From CAZLYK01 sp964563495 (GTDB lineage Bacteria > Acidobacteriota > Blastocatellia > RBC074): a stretch of 64,000 nucleotides of DNA. Location of the stretch: positions 1-64,000 of the forward strand of contig CAZLYK010000014.1 of assembly GCA_964563495.1 (NCBI GenBank), written 5' to 3'. Below the pieces are notes generated by a model, which made no database searches, was not told the DNA's origin, and saw only the letters and a list, made by a program, of their open reading frames with translations. The position numbers and the translations under genes were made by a program. Below are positions 51,097-62,297 of the stretch, in pieces (within the stretch, counting starts at the first letter, position 1; every line of letters starts with the position of its first letter).

Positions 51097-52971
51097 TCAA
51101 TCAGAGTTCTTTTCAGCCGCCGCGCTATCGGTCAAACCGATGACTAACGCGGACGGCGAAAGCGCGTAAAGTAAGTTGATTAAATCGGCGCGACGTTCCA
51201 GGACGACGCGCTGGTTGACGTAGCCCTTGTCGGTAATCTCACCTGAATCCAGCGAAGGTGAATCAGTCAAAAACAGCGCGTGTGTGGCATAAGTCGAACT
51301 GCCGCCGCCATCCGCTTTGAGGCGCAAAAGACCTTGTCGGACACAGGCGCGAACGCGCGCGTCCGCCAGCAATTCCACCAGCGGGGTTTGTTCGTTGTAC
51401 TCAGGGCAAAGGCTGCGGCAACCGGCGAAATTGGGGAATATCAAAAATCGTATGTCTTCGCGGTCGTGTCCGGCGATGACGATGTCCTGTGCGACGGGGG
51501 CAAGCGCGGCAAGAGCTTTGACGCGCAGGGCTCCGGTATGCACCCAGGCGCCGCTCGTCAGCTTAAACTCTTCGGCCAAGCGCCCGGCGAATTCGATGCC
51601 TTTGGCCGGATCATGAGCATCCGCAAATCGTCCGGCGTCGCCAATCTTGTAAAAACCTTCTTCGTCAAATGCCGCCGCCGTCAGATCGCCGCGCCGCCAA
51701 TAACCGGGCGTAACGTTAGGCCCGTTGACGCGCAATTCGTACTTGCCCCCCACCGCCGTCGGAACCAGCTTGAGTTCGTTGCCCGGCGTAGGCAGGCCGA
51801 TCACGTTGGAGCGCAGCGGTTCAAAATGCACGAGCGTGACTTGCGGCGCGGTCTCGGTCGCGCCCCAGCCCGAGGTCAAATGCACGCGCCTGCCCATCGC
51901 CAGCGCCGATACCCGTTCGAGCTTTTCCCACAAATGCACAGGCAACGCCGCGCCCGCGTACTGTATGACTTTCAAGCGCGAGAAAAAATTCGTCCGCAAT
52001 CGCACATCGCTTTCAAGGAAAGGCAGCAAGGCTTGATAACCGCGCGGCACGTTGAAATAAAGCGTCGGCGCGATCTCGCGCAAATTCCGGACGGTCTTTT
52101 CGATCAAGCCCGGCACGGGCTTTCCTTCGTCAATGTAAAACGCGCCGCCGTTGACGAGGGCGACGCCGAAGTTGTTGTTGCTGCCTGCCGTATGATTCCA
52201 CGGCAGCCAGTCCACCAGTACGGGCGGCTCTTCCTGCAAAAACGGCCACGCCTGCCGCAGCGTTTGCTGATTCGAGCAAAGCATCCGTTGCGTATTGATG
52301 ACCGCTTTTGGCTCTCCCGTCGAACCCGAGGTCAGCAAAAATTTCGCAATGGTATCGGGCGTGACCGCACGAAATGCTCGCTCGACCTCCGCTGTCTCTT
52401 CAAGCTCTAACAACGAGGCGAATGAACTTGCCTGTCCGTCGCCGTTGCGCACCGCGACAAGTTCAAAATCAAAATCGCTCAACGCCGCCAACGCGGGCGC
52501 AAAGCGCTGCGCATCATCTACCATCACCAACCCCGGCGTCAGCAACGCGAAGACTGCGCGCAGCTTTTGATAATCGCGTGACATCAGCGAATAAGCCGCC
52601 GATACCGGCGCAACCGGTACGCCTGCGTGCATCGCCGCGAGCGCCAGCAAGGCATGTTCGAGCGAATTTTCTGAGAGGATAACCACCGGACGTTCGGCTG
52701 AAAGCTCACGTTGCAACAACGCCGTCGCCAACGCGCGCGTCTGCCGCAAGGCTTCGCGATAAGTCAACGTCCGCCAGGCCTCGTCGTCGCGTTGCGCGAG
52801 AAAAAGCTGCGTGGGGCGCTCGACCGCCCAACGTTCCAGATGCTCGCCGAGGCAGCGCGCATAAGACTGCAAAGGTTCCGGCGAGCGCAACACCAGCGTG
52901 CCCTCGGCGCGGTGTTCGACGGCGACGCGGGCGGGCAGAAAATTGACCGGAACAAATTCAGCCTTCTGCAT
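51097..52971 (-). CDS. fcs: Feruloyl-CoA synthase-like AMP-forming ligase
   Basis: A 624-residue ANL-superfamily ligase with the P-loop KFLLTSGSTGEPKAVINTQR (near residue 215), A5-like HLTSGWGATETAP and A7/A8 KIGDAGRFADAHDP. The long PVAPVSAAYSLMSRDYQKLR region and overall length match bacterial feruloyl-CoA synthases, which activate ferulate or related hydroxycinnamates for side-chain shortening. It heads the aromatic run (fcs, MFS, pobA, propeller, VOC) on one strand. No enoyl-CoA hydratase/aldolase or vanillin dehydrogenase gene is in the window, so the pathway is incomplete here. Confidence 0.88.
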   Translation of the reverse strand: MQKAEFVPVNFLPARVAVEHRAEGTLVLRSPEPLQSYARCLGEHLERWAVERPTQLFLAQRDDEAWRTLTYREALRQTRALATALLQRELSAERPVVILSENSLEHALLALAAMHAGVPVAPVSAAYSLMSRDYQKLRAVFALLTPGLVMVDDAQRFAPALAALSDFDFELVAVRNGDGQASSFASLLELEETAEVERAFRAVTPDTIAKFLLTSGSTGEPKAVINTQRMLCSNQQTLRQAWPFLQEEPPVLVDWLPWNHTAGSNNNFGVALVNGGAFYIDEGKPVPGLIEKTVRNLREIAPTLYFNVPRGYQALLPFLESDVRLRTNFFSRLKVIQYAGAALPVHLWEKLERVSALAMGRRVHLTSGWGATETAPQVTLVHFEPLRSNVIGLPTPGNELKLVPTAVGGKYELRVNGPNVTPGYWRRGDLTAAAFDEEGFYKIGDAGRFADAHDPAKGIEFAGRLAEEFKLTSGAWVHTGALRVKALAALAPVAQDIVIAGHDREDIRFLIFPNFAGCRSLCPEYNEQTPLVELLADARVRACVRQGLLRLKADGGGSSTYATHALFLTDSPSLDSGEITDKGYVNQRVVLERRADLINLLYALSPSALVIGLTDSAAAEKNSD

Positions 52972-53024
52972 TATTTCACCAGACTGGCCGGAATCGTCGC
53001 GGCCATGCGATTGATTTCACTACG

Positions 53025-53177
53025 GTGAAACCGGCGTTCAGCAGGCGTTGTCGGAAAGTCGAAGACATGGCTGCCGCCCTAGACCTGTCTCGGAGCGAGC
53101 TTTATACCGCCGCACTCGCCGAATTTATCTGGGAAGATCGTGATCTAAGCATGACCGACCGGAAGAAATTACCGTAG
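53025..53177 (+). pseudogene. Orphan ribbon-helix-helix antitoxin-like fragment
   Basis: A 50-codon ORF with GTG start contains VEDMAAALDLSRSELYTAAL and AEFIWEDRD. This matches the second half of MazE/CopG-type antitoxin N-domains (LGLSRSELYARALAEYL). The first beta-strand is replaced by an unrelated Arg-rich stretch, and no toxin gene follows. It is either a degraded toxin-antitoxin locus or a small regulator; no ribosome site is visible. Confidence 0.5.
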
Positions 53178-53367
53178 TTGCATAAAATAAGTAAGGCGCC
53201 ATGGCAGTGTCTGGAGGAAGGGTAATTTGGATACGTCTCAAATTTTACCGCATCATTACAATTGACGCGGGTCAACAATGAAATATGATACGCTTTGTCT
53301 CGCAGAAATTCATCTCCGAAATGCGTTTGCAGGTTTTCGATCAGACGGGCGATTTGATCTACGACTA

Positions 53368-53437
53368 TTCAGTTTCGTGCGTCCTGTCAGTCGCCCTCCC
53401 TGACGGTCGTGCGTCTGACAGGACACACGAAACTGAA
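53368..53437. repeat. Family-B-like palindrome with different core
   Basis: TTCAGTTTCGTGCGTCCTGT and CAG (53368-53390) pairs with 53415-53437 with one mismatch. The 24-base middle is TCGCCCTCC...GTGCGT and the right end is GAAAGCCGCTGTAAG, a relative of the ATTGCTGTAA end. It lies 44 bases upstream of the desaturase start. Confidence 0.75.
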
Positions 53438-53481
53438 AGCCGCTGTAAGCTGCAAAAGAAATCAACTCAGACGGAGGAAAA

Positions 53482-54348
53482 ATGCAAGAGAAGACAATGC
53501 TCGATCGTCGCAAAAACCCGATCAATTGGCCGATCAGTCTTTTCATCATTTCGATTCACGCCGGTGCGGTGGTCGCCCTTTTCAATTTCAGTTGGCCGGC
53601 GCTCGGCGTCGCCGGTCTGCTATCCTGGATTGGCGGTGGTCTCGGCATCGCCGTCGGCTATCATCGCCTGCTCACCCACCGTTCGTTCGAAGCCCCCAAA
53701 TATGTCGAGTACTTTCTGACGATCTGTGGCGCAATCGGTCTCCAGGGAGGCTCGATCGCCTGGGTGGCTAAACATCGTCTTCATCACGCGCATACGGACA
53801 GCGACGGCGATCCTCATTCGCCACGTCGCGGGCTCTGGTGGTCTCACTGGGGATGGATCATGACGGGCAGATCGGACACTCGTGAAGTTGAAACCCTGGC
53901 GCGTTACGCGCCCGATTTGGCGAAAGATCGCTTTCATCTCTGGATATCAAAGTGGTTTTTCGTACCGCAGTTGGTTTTGGTCGCGATCCTGTACTTGACC
54001 GGCGGCTGGCAATTCGTCCTGTGGGGTGTCTGCGCGCCGTCCGTCTTTACGTGGAACTCTGCATTTCTTACCAACTCGTACGGACACACGCGGGGCAAGC
54101 GCCGCTTCGAAACCTGCGACAATTCGCGCAACAGCTGGTGGCTGGGGTTGATTAGCGGCGGAGAGGGATGGCACAACAACCATCACGCACATCCGGGTTC
54201 GGCTCGGCTCGGTCTGGCTTGGTACGAGATCGATCTCAACTGGTATGCCATTTGGACGCTCGAAAAGCTCGGACTCGTCAAGAAAGTCCGCCTCGCTGAT
54301 CTGTCGAAGAGACAACCTGCGCCTCGTCGATCGTTTACTCGCGTTTAA
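53482..54348 (+). CDS. Acyl-CoA/fatty acid delta-9-type desaturase
   Basis: A 288-residue integral-membrane di-iron desaturase. Its three histidine boxes are HRLLTH (near residue 54), HRLHHAHTD (near 93) and HNNHHAHP (near 233), with two pairs of membrane spans between. It introduces a double bond into acyl chains, often in response to cold. The C-terminus lacks a cytochrome b5 domain, so an external electron donor is needed. GGAGG before the ATG fixes the start. Confidence 0.95.
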   Translation: MQEKTMLDRRKNPINWPISLFIISIHAGAVVALFNFSWPALGVAGLLSWIGGGLGIAVGYHRLLTHRSFEAPKYVEYFLTICGAIGLQGGSIAWVAKHRLHHAHTDSDGDPHSPRRGLWWSHWGWIMTGRSDTREVETLARYAPDLAKDRFHLWISKWFFVPQLVLVAILYLTGGWQFVLWGVCAPSVFTWNSAFLTNSYGHTRGKRRFETCDNSRNSWWLGLISGGEGWHNNHHAHPGSARLGLAWYEIDLNWYAIWTLEKLGLVKKVRLADLSKRQPAPRRSFTRV

Positions 54349-54402
54349 CCGGTCCGAGTGTTGAGGTCCGGGAAGAAGGAAGCGGCAGATTCTGCCTGCG
54401 GC

Positions 54403-56423
<2,021 letters not shown>

Positions 56424-56427
<4 letters not shown>

Positions 56428-57182
56428 CTTTTATCCTTTAAAGGTTTTCTCTCCAGCATGTTTTGCATGATCCGGATTTCGGCGCGCTGGCCGCTGTCTA
56501 CATCGGTTGCGAAGTTGAACAATTCCGCGTCCTGTCCTGCGCCTGCAGTCTCGAACAAATCTTTCACCATGGTCAAAGCGCCACCGTGGTGCTGAATCAT
56601 CCCTGTCAGAAACAGACGGTCGAACTCCTCGCCCTCTGCTTTCCTGAGCGCCTCCATCTGCTCCGAGGTAAGCATCCCAGGCATAAGCGCCATCGACTCG
56701 TGCGACATATTCATGTTCATGTGGTGTTTGTCATGCATCGCCTGCGAAACTGGATGTCCGCGGGACGCCAGCCACCGTTTCATGAACTTTATCTCGTCGG
56801 ACTGCGAACTGCTGATACGCGCACCCAGTGACCTCAGATCCTGGTTCTCAGTATGCGATTCGATCAGCGCAGTCATCTCAACCGCCTGCGCATGATGCAT
56901 AATCATACCTTGCATGAACTGGACATCCGCCGGGGAGGCTGGCGGTAGCTTGCCTTTCATGGTCGGTGGAAGAACCCGCGTCGGTTTCCCCGGCGCACCA
57001 GGTTGCACCACGACCGGTGTCGCTGGCGCAGGCTGCTGGGCGCAAACACGCCAGGAGGGCAAACTGGCGAGAGTACTCGCTGCAGCAAGCACGCATGAAC
57101 ACGCCGCGACGCCTAGGACAACCCGAATCTCCCAAGTCCATCTCAGACAGAGAGGGCTCACGTGCCGTATGTATCTAATCAT
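56424..57182 (-). CDS. Exported DUF305 protein
   Basis: A 252-residue protein with an N-terminal signal/anchor (about 10-40) and two DUF305 four-helix units. MQGMIMHHAQAVEMTALIES (near residue 83) and LTGMIQHHGGALTMVKDLFE (near 195) are the conserved MIxHHxxA helices. A Met/His-rich middle (HDKHHMNMNMSH) suggests metal, perhaps copper, binding. The start at 57182 (MIRYIRHVS) is preferred; 57206 is possible. It is co-translated with the propeller gene. Confidence 0.88.
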
Positions 57183-57399
57183 TGTGGGGCTCACATTATC
57201 GAGCAATAGTGTAGCAAAGCGGTCACCAAAGTCGCGAACAGCGCCAAGCCGGCTTTCTAACCGGTGGACAGTAAAACAAATCCTGTCCCTTTGTCATTAT
57301 ACACTTTCAACTTCAGAGATACAGCCGACAGCTCATGTCATCTGCCAGTCGGTTACTTTGGGAAGTAACATTTTCAGTTCTCCGATTCTTTCAATGATT

Positions 57400-58692
57400 T
57401 TATTGCAAATGCATTCGCATGAATTTTAAAAACAGCTCCCAATCGGACGGAATCGTTCCGTGTCCGCCGGTGTGCATGACATAGCCGAGCGTATGAAAAA
57501 TCGGTTGTCCCGCAGCGGGCATTTGATCGACGTCGAGCGCCTGTTTGCCAAGCAGCTTGAAAACAGGCCCCGCCGCGACTGACGCCAGAAATTCGCCTTT
57601 TGGATCAGACCACACATCAGTATCGCCGGTTTGCAGCAACACGGGTCGCGGCGCAATCAATGACACCAGCATGTGCGCATCGACCGGAAATTCATTCACG
57701 CGGTCTCCGTACTTTCCATAATTGGCGCAGAACTGATATGGGTAGCGAGTCGGCTCGGTCAGATGTTTGATCGTCTCGCCGTAATTGCGGCGGCTAATCG
57801 CAGCGCCACCTTCGCCCGAACAACTTGCAATCACCATGGCAAAGCGCTGGTCTTGGGCGCCCGCCCACAGGACGGTTTTGCCGAGGCGCGACACGCCCAC
57901 AATCGCGACGCGTTTGGCGTCCACACCTTTGTCGGTTTCCAGGTAATCCAGTGCACGGCTCAACCCCCAGGCCCACGCGCCAATCGCTCCCCATTCATTC
58001 GGCGCAGGCTCGGTTTGCCCGGGCTTGAGATAGAACGCGCGCACGCCGTGCGGAACGCCGCCGAGGAAATCAGGATCTATGTCGCCGTAATAGACCGTCG
58101 CGACGCCGAAGCCCTGCTCAAGAAAGGGCAGAACTTTCAGGTTGCCGAACCTTCCGTCCTTTGACGCAGGCACACGCTTCTTTTCGCGGTTCCAGATTTC
58201 GCCCGGCTTGATCCCCGGATCATCCACAGCATTGGAGTTGGCGGTGAAACTGATATTTAGCAAGAGCGGCGCGGGCTTGTTCGCATTGATCGGCAAGTAA
58301 AGAAGCAAATCCATCTTCGGCCCGTTTTTATTGGGCGAAAAATAGATTGTCACCTGGCGGCGCAACGCTTTGCCGTCGAGCGCCGGCGTGCCTTGATCAA
58401 ACACATCGAAGCTCATTCCAGTCGGACGACCCGGGCTGCGGCCAAACTGGTTTTCCTCAAACAAGCGGACGATCTCAGGCCGTCTTTTTTGCACCCACGT
58501 TTTTGCATCACGCACGGGCTTGCCGTTGGCAAGCGTCAGCGGGTCGGGAAGCGTGTACGTTCCAACCCGGGCTTCATCATAATTGACGGTAATGCCTGCG
58601 ACTTCGGAACGTGGCGCGTTTTGCGTTTGGCTATGGACCACGCCCGCGAACAGCAAAATAACGCAGAGTGGGGTTCGAATTTTGAATGACAT
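57400..58692 (-). CDS. Exported glucuronoyl esterase (CE15-like)
   Basis: A 430-residue carbohydrate esterase family 15 enzyme with a signal peptide (about 1-20). The nucleophile motif is GVSRLGKTVLW (GxSRxGK, Ser near 245), SCSGEGGAAI carries the likely acid and GYVMHTGGHGT the His. CE15 enzymes cleave ester bonds between lignin alcohols and 4-O-methylglucuronic acid of xylan. This fits the arabinofuranosidase and ferulate genes of the window. AAGGAGCG precedes the ATG at 58692; the upstream in-frame start at 58779 lies inside a repeat. Confidence 0.9.
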   Translation of the reverse strand: MSFKIRTPLCVILLFAGVVHSQTQNAPRSEVAGITVNYDEARVGTYTLPDPLTLANGKPVRDAKTWVQKRRPEIVRLFEENQFGRSPGRPTGMSFDVFDQGTPALDGKALRRQVTIYFSPNKNGPKMDLLLYLPINANKPAPLLLNISFTANSNAVDDPGIKPGEIWNREKKRVPASKDGRFGNLKVLPFLEQGFGVATVYYGDIDPDFLGGVPHGVRAFYLKPGQTEPAPNEWGAIGAWAWGLSRALDYLETDKGVDAKRVAIVGVSRLGKTVLWAGAQDQRFAMVIASCSGEGGAAISRRNYGETIKHLTEPTRYPYQFCANYGKYGDRVNEFPVDAHMLVSLIAPRPVLLQTGDTDVWSDPKGEFLASVAAGPVFKLLGKQALDVDQMPAAGQPIFHTLGYVMHTGGHGTIPSDWELFLKFMRMHLQ

Positions 58693-58724
58693 CAATCTTC
58701 GCTCCTTAAGAAACGGAAGCCCTC

Positions 58725-58769
58725 TACAGCAATTTTCATTTGAATCAGAAGAAAATAGCCAGGATTGAC
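58725..58769. repeat. Repeat family A, left end copy
   Basis: CTACAGCAATTTTCATTTGA is followed by ATCAGAAGAAAATAGCCAGG and ATTGAC. This is the outer end and start of one arm; the matching second arm is at 60771-60857, on the other side of the PQQ-like gene. Confidence 0.85.
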
Positions 58770-58787
58770 CGCCGTCCACGGCATGGG

Positions 58788-60203
58788 CTACCGAGAGGTG
58801 CTGAAGCAGTACAGCGCGCCGCGCGTCCGCACGAAAACCCGTCCGTCACTCAGGGCGGGCGTTGCACTGACCTCGTCGTTGATTTCGTTGACGGCGAGCA
58901 CCTCCCACTCCGCACCAGCTTTGAGAACCGTGATCTTGCCTTCGGTATTAGCGATGTAGACCTTACCGTCGGCGGCAACCGGTGATGCATAGTATTCGCC
59001 CAGCGCGCCGGGGCTCCGGCCCTCCTTCAGAATCCGGCCGGTCGCGGGATCAAGTGACGTGATGATGCCGCCGGTTTTCACCATGTAGCACACGCCCTGG
59101 TACAGCAGCGGCGCCGGAATGTACGGGATGTTCTTCTGAAGGCGCCAGCGAATCACGCCCGGCTCGAGTTGGCCCCGCGCGTTGCCCGGGCGAACAGCGA
59201 TCGCCCCCCACTGGCCCACGCCCAACGCCCGCGCCGTGTTCCATTCCTGGGTGACGATGAACTTGTCGTCGTTTTCATCGATCCAGCCGAAGTGCTCTCC
59301 AAGGTCCGGATCACCGCGAAACTCCTGCAATGACAGGCGCCCGTCCTTGTCCTTGTCGTATTGCGACAGCACCGAGGCGAAGGTCGGCATAAACGGCTCA
59401 TTGCTGCCAAGCGTGGAGATAATCAGGGTGTCAGCTTGAGCCAACGGGGTGCCGAGTGCGCCGCCGGATGCCACCGGCAGCCACCAGCGCTGGACGCCGG
59501 ACGCGAGGTCGTAAGCGTCGAGACGCGTCGTGCCGAGCACAATCAGGTCCGCGCGCGTCGCGTCCGGTCGAAAGACCATGGGCGTCGACCACCCGATCGA
59601 AATACCCGGTCGGCCGGCCTTCCATCGCAGACGCCCGGTCGAGCGGTCGAGCGCAATGACAAAGGACCCCGTCTGCTGGTCGCAGACCAGCACGACCGTG
59701 CCCCTGTCGATAATTGGCGACCCTGCCATTCCATAGAAGTTCTTGAATGGACCGAGTCGGGATTTCCAACGCATTTGCCCGTCGTTGTTGTATGAGACCA
59801 ATCCGAATTCAGGGAAGAAGGCCACGACGCCGCTCTCGTCAGCCGCAGGGGTTGGCGATGCCGGATCGTTGGCTTTGTATGCTTCCTGCACCCGCAGGCG
59901 CCGGACTTCCCGGCGCCATAATTCCCGGCCCGTCCGCGTGTCCAGGCAGAACGTGATCAATCGGTCGCCTTCGCTGGCGGTGCCGTAGAGCCGGGTGCCC
60001 ACCACGACCGGTGATGATTGCCCGTAGGGCGTCGACACCTTCCACGCCACGTTCTTGGTAGGCGAAAATTCGACGGGATACCCCACGGACAAATCGACGC
60101 CAGATCCGTTGGGCCCGCGAAACCGCGCCCACTGCGCGTCGGCGCGGCCAACAGTAACGATCAGCAGAAGACAGGATGCAACGAAAACGAATGAGCGGTT
60201 CAT
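58788..60203 (-). CDS. Exported PQQ-like beta-propeller protein with EF-hand pair
   Basis: A 471-residue secreted protein with a signal peptide (about 1-22), the WARFRGPNGSGV opening and PQQ-type blades. An EF-hand-like pair is inserted near residues 285-325 (DKDKDGRLSLQEF and DENDDKFIVTQEW), an unusual insertion inside a propeller. The first loop has canonical Asp positions for calcium. No dehydrogenase signature is visible. AAGGAGG lies 11 bases upstream of the ATG at 60203. It lies between the two ends of a repeat-A copy. Confidence 0.87.
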   Translation of the reverse strand: MNRSFVFVASCLLLIVTVGRADAQWARFRGPNGSGVDLSVGYPVEFSPTKNVAWKVSTPYGQSSPVVVGTRLYGTASEGDRLITFCLDTRTGRELWRREVRRLRVQEAYKANDPASPTPAADESGVVAFFPEFGLVSYNNDGQMRWKSRLGPFKNFYGMAGSPIIDRGTVVLVCDQQTGSFVIALDRSTGRLRWKAGRPGISIGWSTPMVFRPDATRADLIVLGTTRLDAYDLASGVQRWWLPVASGGALGTPLAQADTLIISTLGSNEPFMPTFASVLSQYDKDKDGRLSLQEFRGDPDLGEHFGWIDENDDKFIVTQEWNTARALGVGQWGAIAVRPGNARGQLEPGVIRWRLQKNIPYIPAPLLYQGVCYMVKTGGIITSLDPATGRILKEGRSPGALGEYYASPVAADGKVYIANTEGKITVLKAGAEWEVLAVNEINDEVSATPALSDGRVFVRTRGALYCFSTSR

Positions 60204-61121
60204 AGAGATTGAGGCCTCCTTATGCATCAAGCGGATAGAACTCCACGAGCGCCGGCTTCCTTCCTTCAACCGGCTGGCTGCACGTCCGATGTCGCCGTGG
60301 CTGCGACACTAAACGCAAACGCGCCGACATCGCAGACCGCGTCTCAGACTGATCGCTGCGATTCTGGCCCGCGGCGATGAACGGGAAGACCAGGTTACGA
60401 TCCAGAGGCAAGGCTTCGGAAAAAGTTCTCCCCTAACAAAAGCGGGGAGGCGACGCGGTAGCTCTGCGTTAGCTCGCAAGTCACGGCAACGGAATCAGTC
60501 GACTCTGTCGCACGACTGCCTTGAGCTGATGAATTCACGATTGACCTCCTGGTTTGCGATTGATTTGTGGGGTATGCAGACGACGTTTCAGTTAGATGTA
60601 GCTCGCCTGAATCCGACACGCGAAGCGGAGATTGCCGAGCAGCGACAACACGATAGACCGTAGGTAGTTTAGTCTGTTGGATAGCGAGAATGGATTATAA
60701 GCGAAACAAACCTTGGATCAAGCTGCGCAAGATGATCTTCGTAAAATTTTAAAAGTTTTGTCCGATTTTGGTCTGCCTTGTCTTTGATCATGTTTAATCC
60801 TGTGAAAATCCTGTTAATCCTGTCTATTTTCTTCTCATTCAAATGAAAATTGCTGTAGGAAGGCGAATCTTGGCAATCTTTTCCTTGCCGTCTCGAAGCA
60901 ATTGGCTCTCAGCAAGGCCGTCGCCAAAGAATTCAATATCATTTCACATCTCTAGCGTTGTCTCGATTTAATGCCCTGGCAATATGGCCAGGCCATTCAT
61001 TAGTCGCGTTCTCCGCTTCTTGCCTTGAGCGTGCAGCCCCGCCGCTTTGTATCTGCCGCCACTTCGTGGTAATAACTGTCCGAATCCTCCTAGTTCTTAT
61101 TTTGCCTGGGGAGACAGAGTA
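60204..61121. other. Long intergenic region upstream of the aryl-CoA operon
   Basis: About 920 bases with no firm gene. It holds a hairpin CTCCCC/GGGGAG (60428-60449) and the repeat-A arm at 60771-60857. A 63-codon minus-strand frame (60220-60411) ending before the PQQ-like ribosome site has no homology and starts with TTG, so I do not call it. The last 150 bases should contain the promoter for the monooxygenase; GGGGAGACAGAG precedes its ATG. Confidence 0.5.
60771..60857. repeat. Repeat family A, right end copy
   Basis: GTCTGCCTTGTCTTTGATCA leads into TTTAATCCTGTGAAAATCCTG, TTAATCCTGTCTATTTTC and TTCTCATTCAAATGAAAATT, then GCTGTA. This is half of the palindrome plus its loop, in the reverse orientation to the copy at 58725. 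Confidence 0.85.
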
Positions 61122-62297
61122 ATGAAGCTCAACATAGTGGGCGGCGGGCCGGCCGGCTTGTACTTGGCCATTCTCATGAAACTGCAAAATCCCGCACGCG
61201 AAATTACTGTCGTCGAACGCGACGGACCGCAGGATACTTTCGGCTGGGGGATCGTTTTCTCCGACCAGACCTTCGCTTATCTGGCGGAAGGCGACCGGGC
61301 TTCGTTCGAGCGGATCACAAGCAATTGCGTGATCTGGGACAACGTGGACATCGTCCACAAAAACCAGCGGATCACGATTCGCGGCAACAAGTTTTCCGGC
61401 ATCGGGCGGCTGCGTTTTCTCGACGTCCTGCGCGCGCGCTGCCGCGAATTGCAGGTTGACCTGCGCTTTCATTCGCCGGTCACGGACCCGGAGGCGTACC
61501 GCGATTGCGACTTGCTGGTCGGCGCGGACGGCGCCAACAGCCAGGTGCGGCGGACCTGGCAGGATGCGTTCAAACCAACAGTGGACGTGCGCCGCAACAA
61601 ATACATCTGGCTCGGCACTCCGCAGTTGTTTCACGGGCTGACGCTGACCTTCCGCGAAAACGACGCCGGCAAATTCATCGCGCACTCGTACAAATTCGAC
61701 CAAGCCGCCAGCACCTTCATCGTCGAATGCAGCGAGGCGACCTGGCGCAACGCCGGATTTGCTGAAAAGACCGAAGCGGAAACCTGCGCGTACCTGCAAA
61801 CGGTTTTTGCCGACGACCTCAACGGACAACCGTTGCTGGCGAACAATTTCGTGCGCTGGCTCAACTTTACGTTGATACGCAACCGGCATTGGTGGCACGA
61901 AAACGTCGTACTGCTGGGCGACGCGCTGCACACGGCGCATTTTTCGATTGGATCGGGCACCAAGCTCGCGCTCGAAGACGCCGTCGCGCTGGCAAAGTGC
62001 TTCGCCGAACAGGCGGATGTGCGCGCGGCGCTGTCCGCCTTCGAGAGCATCCGCAAACCGGTGGTCGAACAGTTGCAGGACGCGGCGTTTTCCAGCTTGC
62101 TGGCGCTCGAAAACATAGAAGCAGACTGGCCGCTCGAACCGCTGCCTTTCGCGCACCGGATGATGACGCGCAGCGGGCGGCTCACCCACGAAAAACTGAA
62201 ACGCCGCGATCCCGACTTCGCCGCCGCTTATGAACGTTGGTGCGCTGACAACCCGCAACCATCAATCCACAACCCGCAAGCGCATGTGGCATCCTGA
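61122..62297 (+). CDS. FAD-dependent aryl-CoA monooxygenase
   Basis: A 391-residue flavoprotein monooxygenase. The N-terminal GxGxxG is NIVGGGPAGLYLAILMK and the second FAD motif is NVVLLGDALHTAHFSIGSGTK. DTFGWGIVFSDQTF and WDNVDIVHKNQRI are hallmarks of the N-terminal half of salicylyl-CoA 5-hydroxylase and 2-aminobenzoyl-CoA monooxygenase/reductase. In those bifunctional enzymes an Old-Yellow-Enzyme domain is fused at the C-terminus. Here it is the next gene, overlapping by 14 bases. GGGGAGACAGAG before the ATG sets the start. Confidence 0.85.
   Translation: MKLNIVGGGPAGLYLAILMKLQNPAREITVVERDGPQDTFGWGIVFSDQTFAYLAEGDRASFERITSNCVIWDNVDIVHKNQRITIRGNKFSGIGRLRFLDVLRARCRELQVDLRFHSPVTDPEAYRDCDLLVGADGANSQVRRTWQDAFKPTVDVRRNKYIWLGTPQLFHGLTLTFRENDAGKFIAHSYKFDQAASTFIVECSEATWRNAGFAEKTEAETCAYLQTVFADDLNGQPLLANNFVRWLNFTLIRNRHWWHENVVLLGDALHTAHFSIGSGTKLALEDAVALAKCFAEQADVRAALSAFESIRKPVVEQLQDAAFSSLLALENIEADWPLEPLPFAHRMMTRSGRLTHEKLKRRDPDFAAAYERWCADNPQPSIHNPQAHVAS

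Larger units (their letters stand above)
52972..53481. other. Divergent intergenic region with antitoxin-like ORF and palindrome
   Basis: The 510 bases between feruloyl-CoA synthase and the desaturase hold a small ribbon-helix-helix-like ORF (53025-53177), an AT-rich stretch around 53180-53290 and a family-B-like palindrome (53368-53437). The desaturase ribosome site GGAGG lies at the end. Confidence 0.6.

Noticed and set aside
60220..60411. 63-codon ORF directly upstream of the PQQ-like gene
   Set aside because: TTG start without ribosome site and no family; kept only as a comment in the intergenic entry.
60939..62258. 439-residue open frame antisense to the FAD monooxygenase
   Set aside because: No recognisable domain, Arg-rich shadow composition, and the plus strand has a clear enzyme with all FAD motifs.
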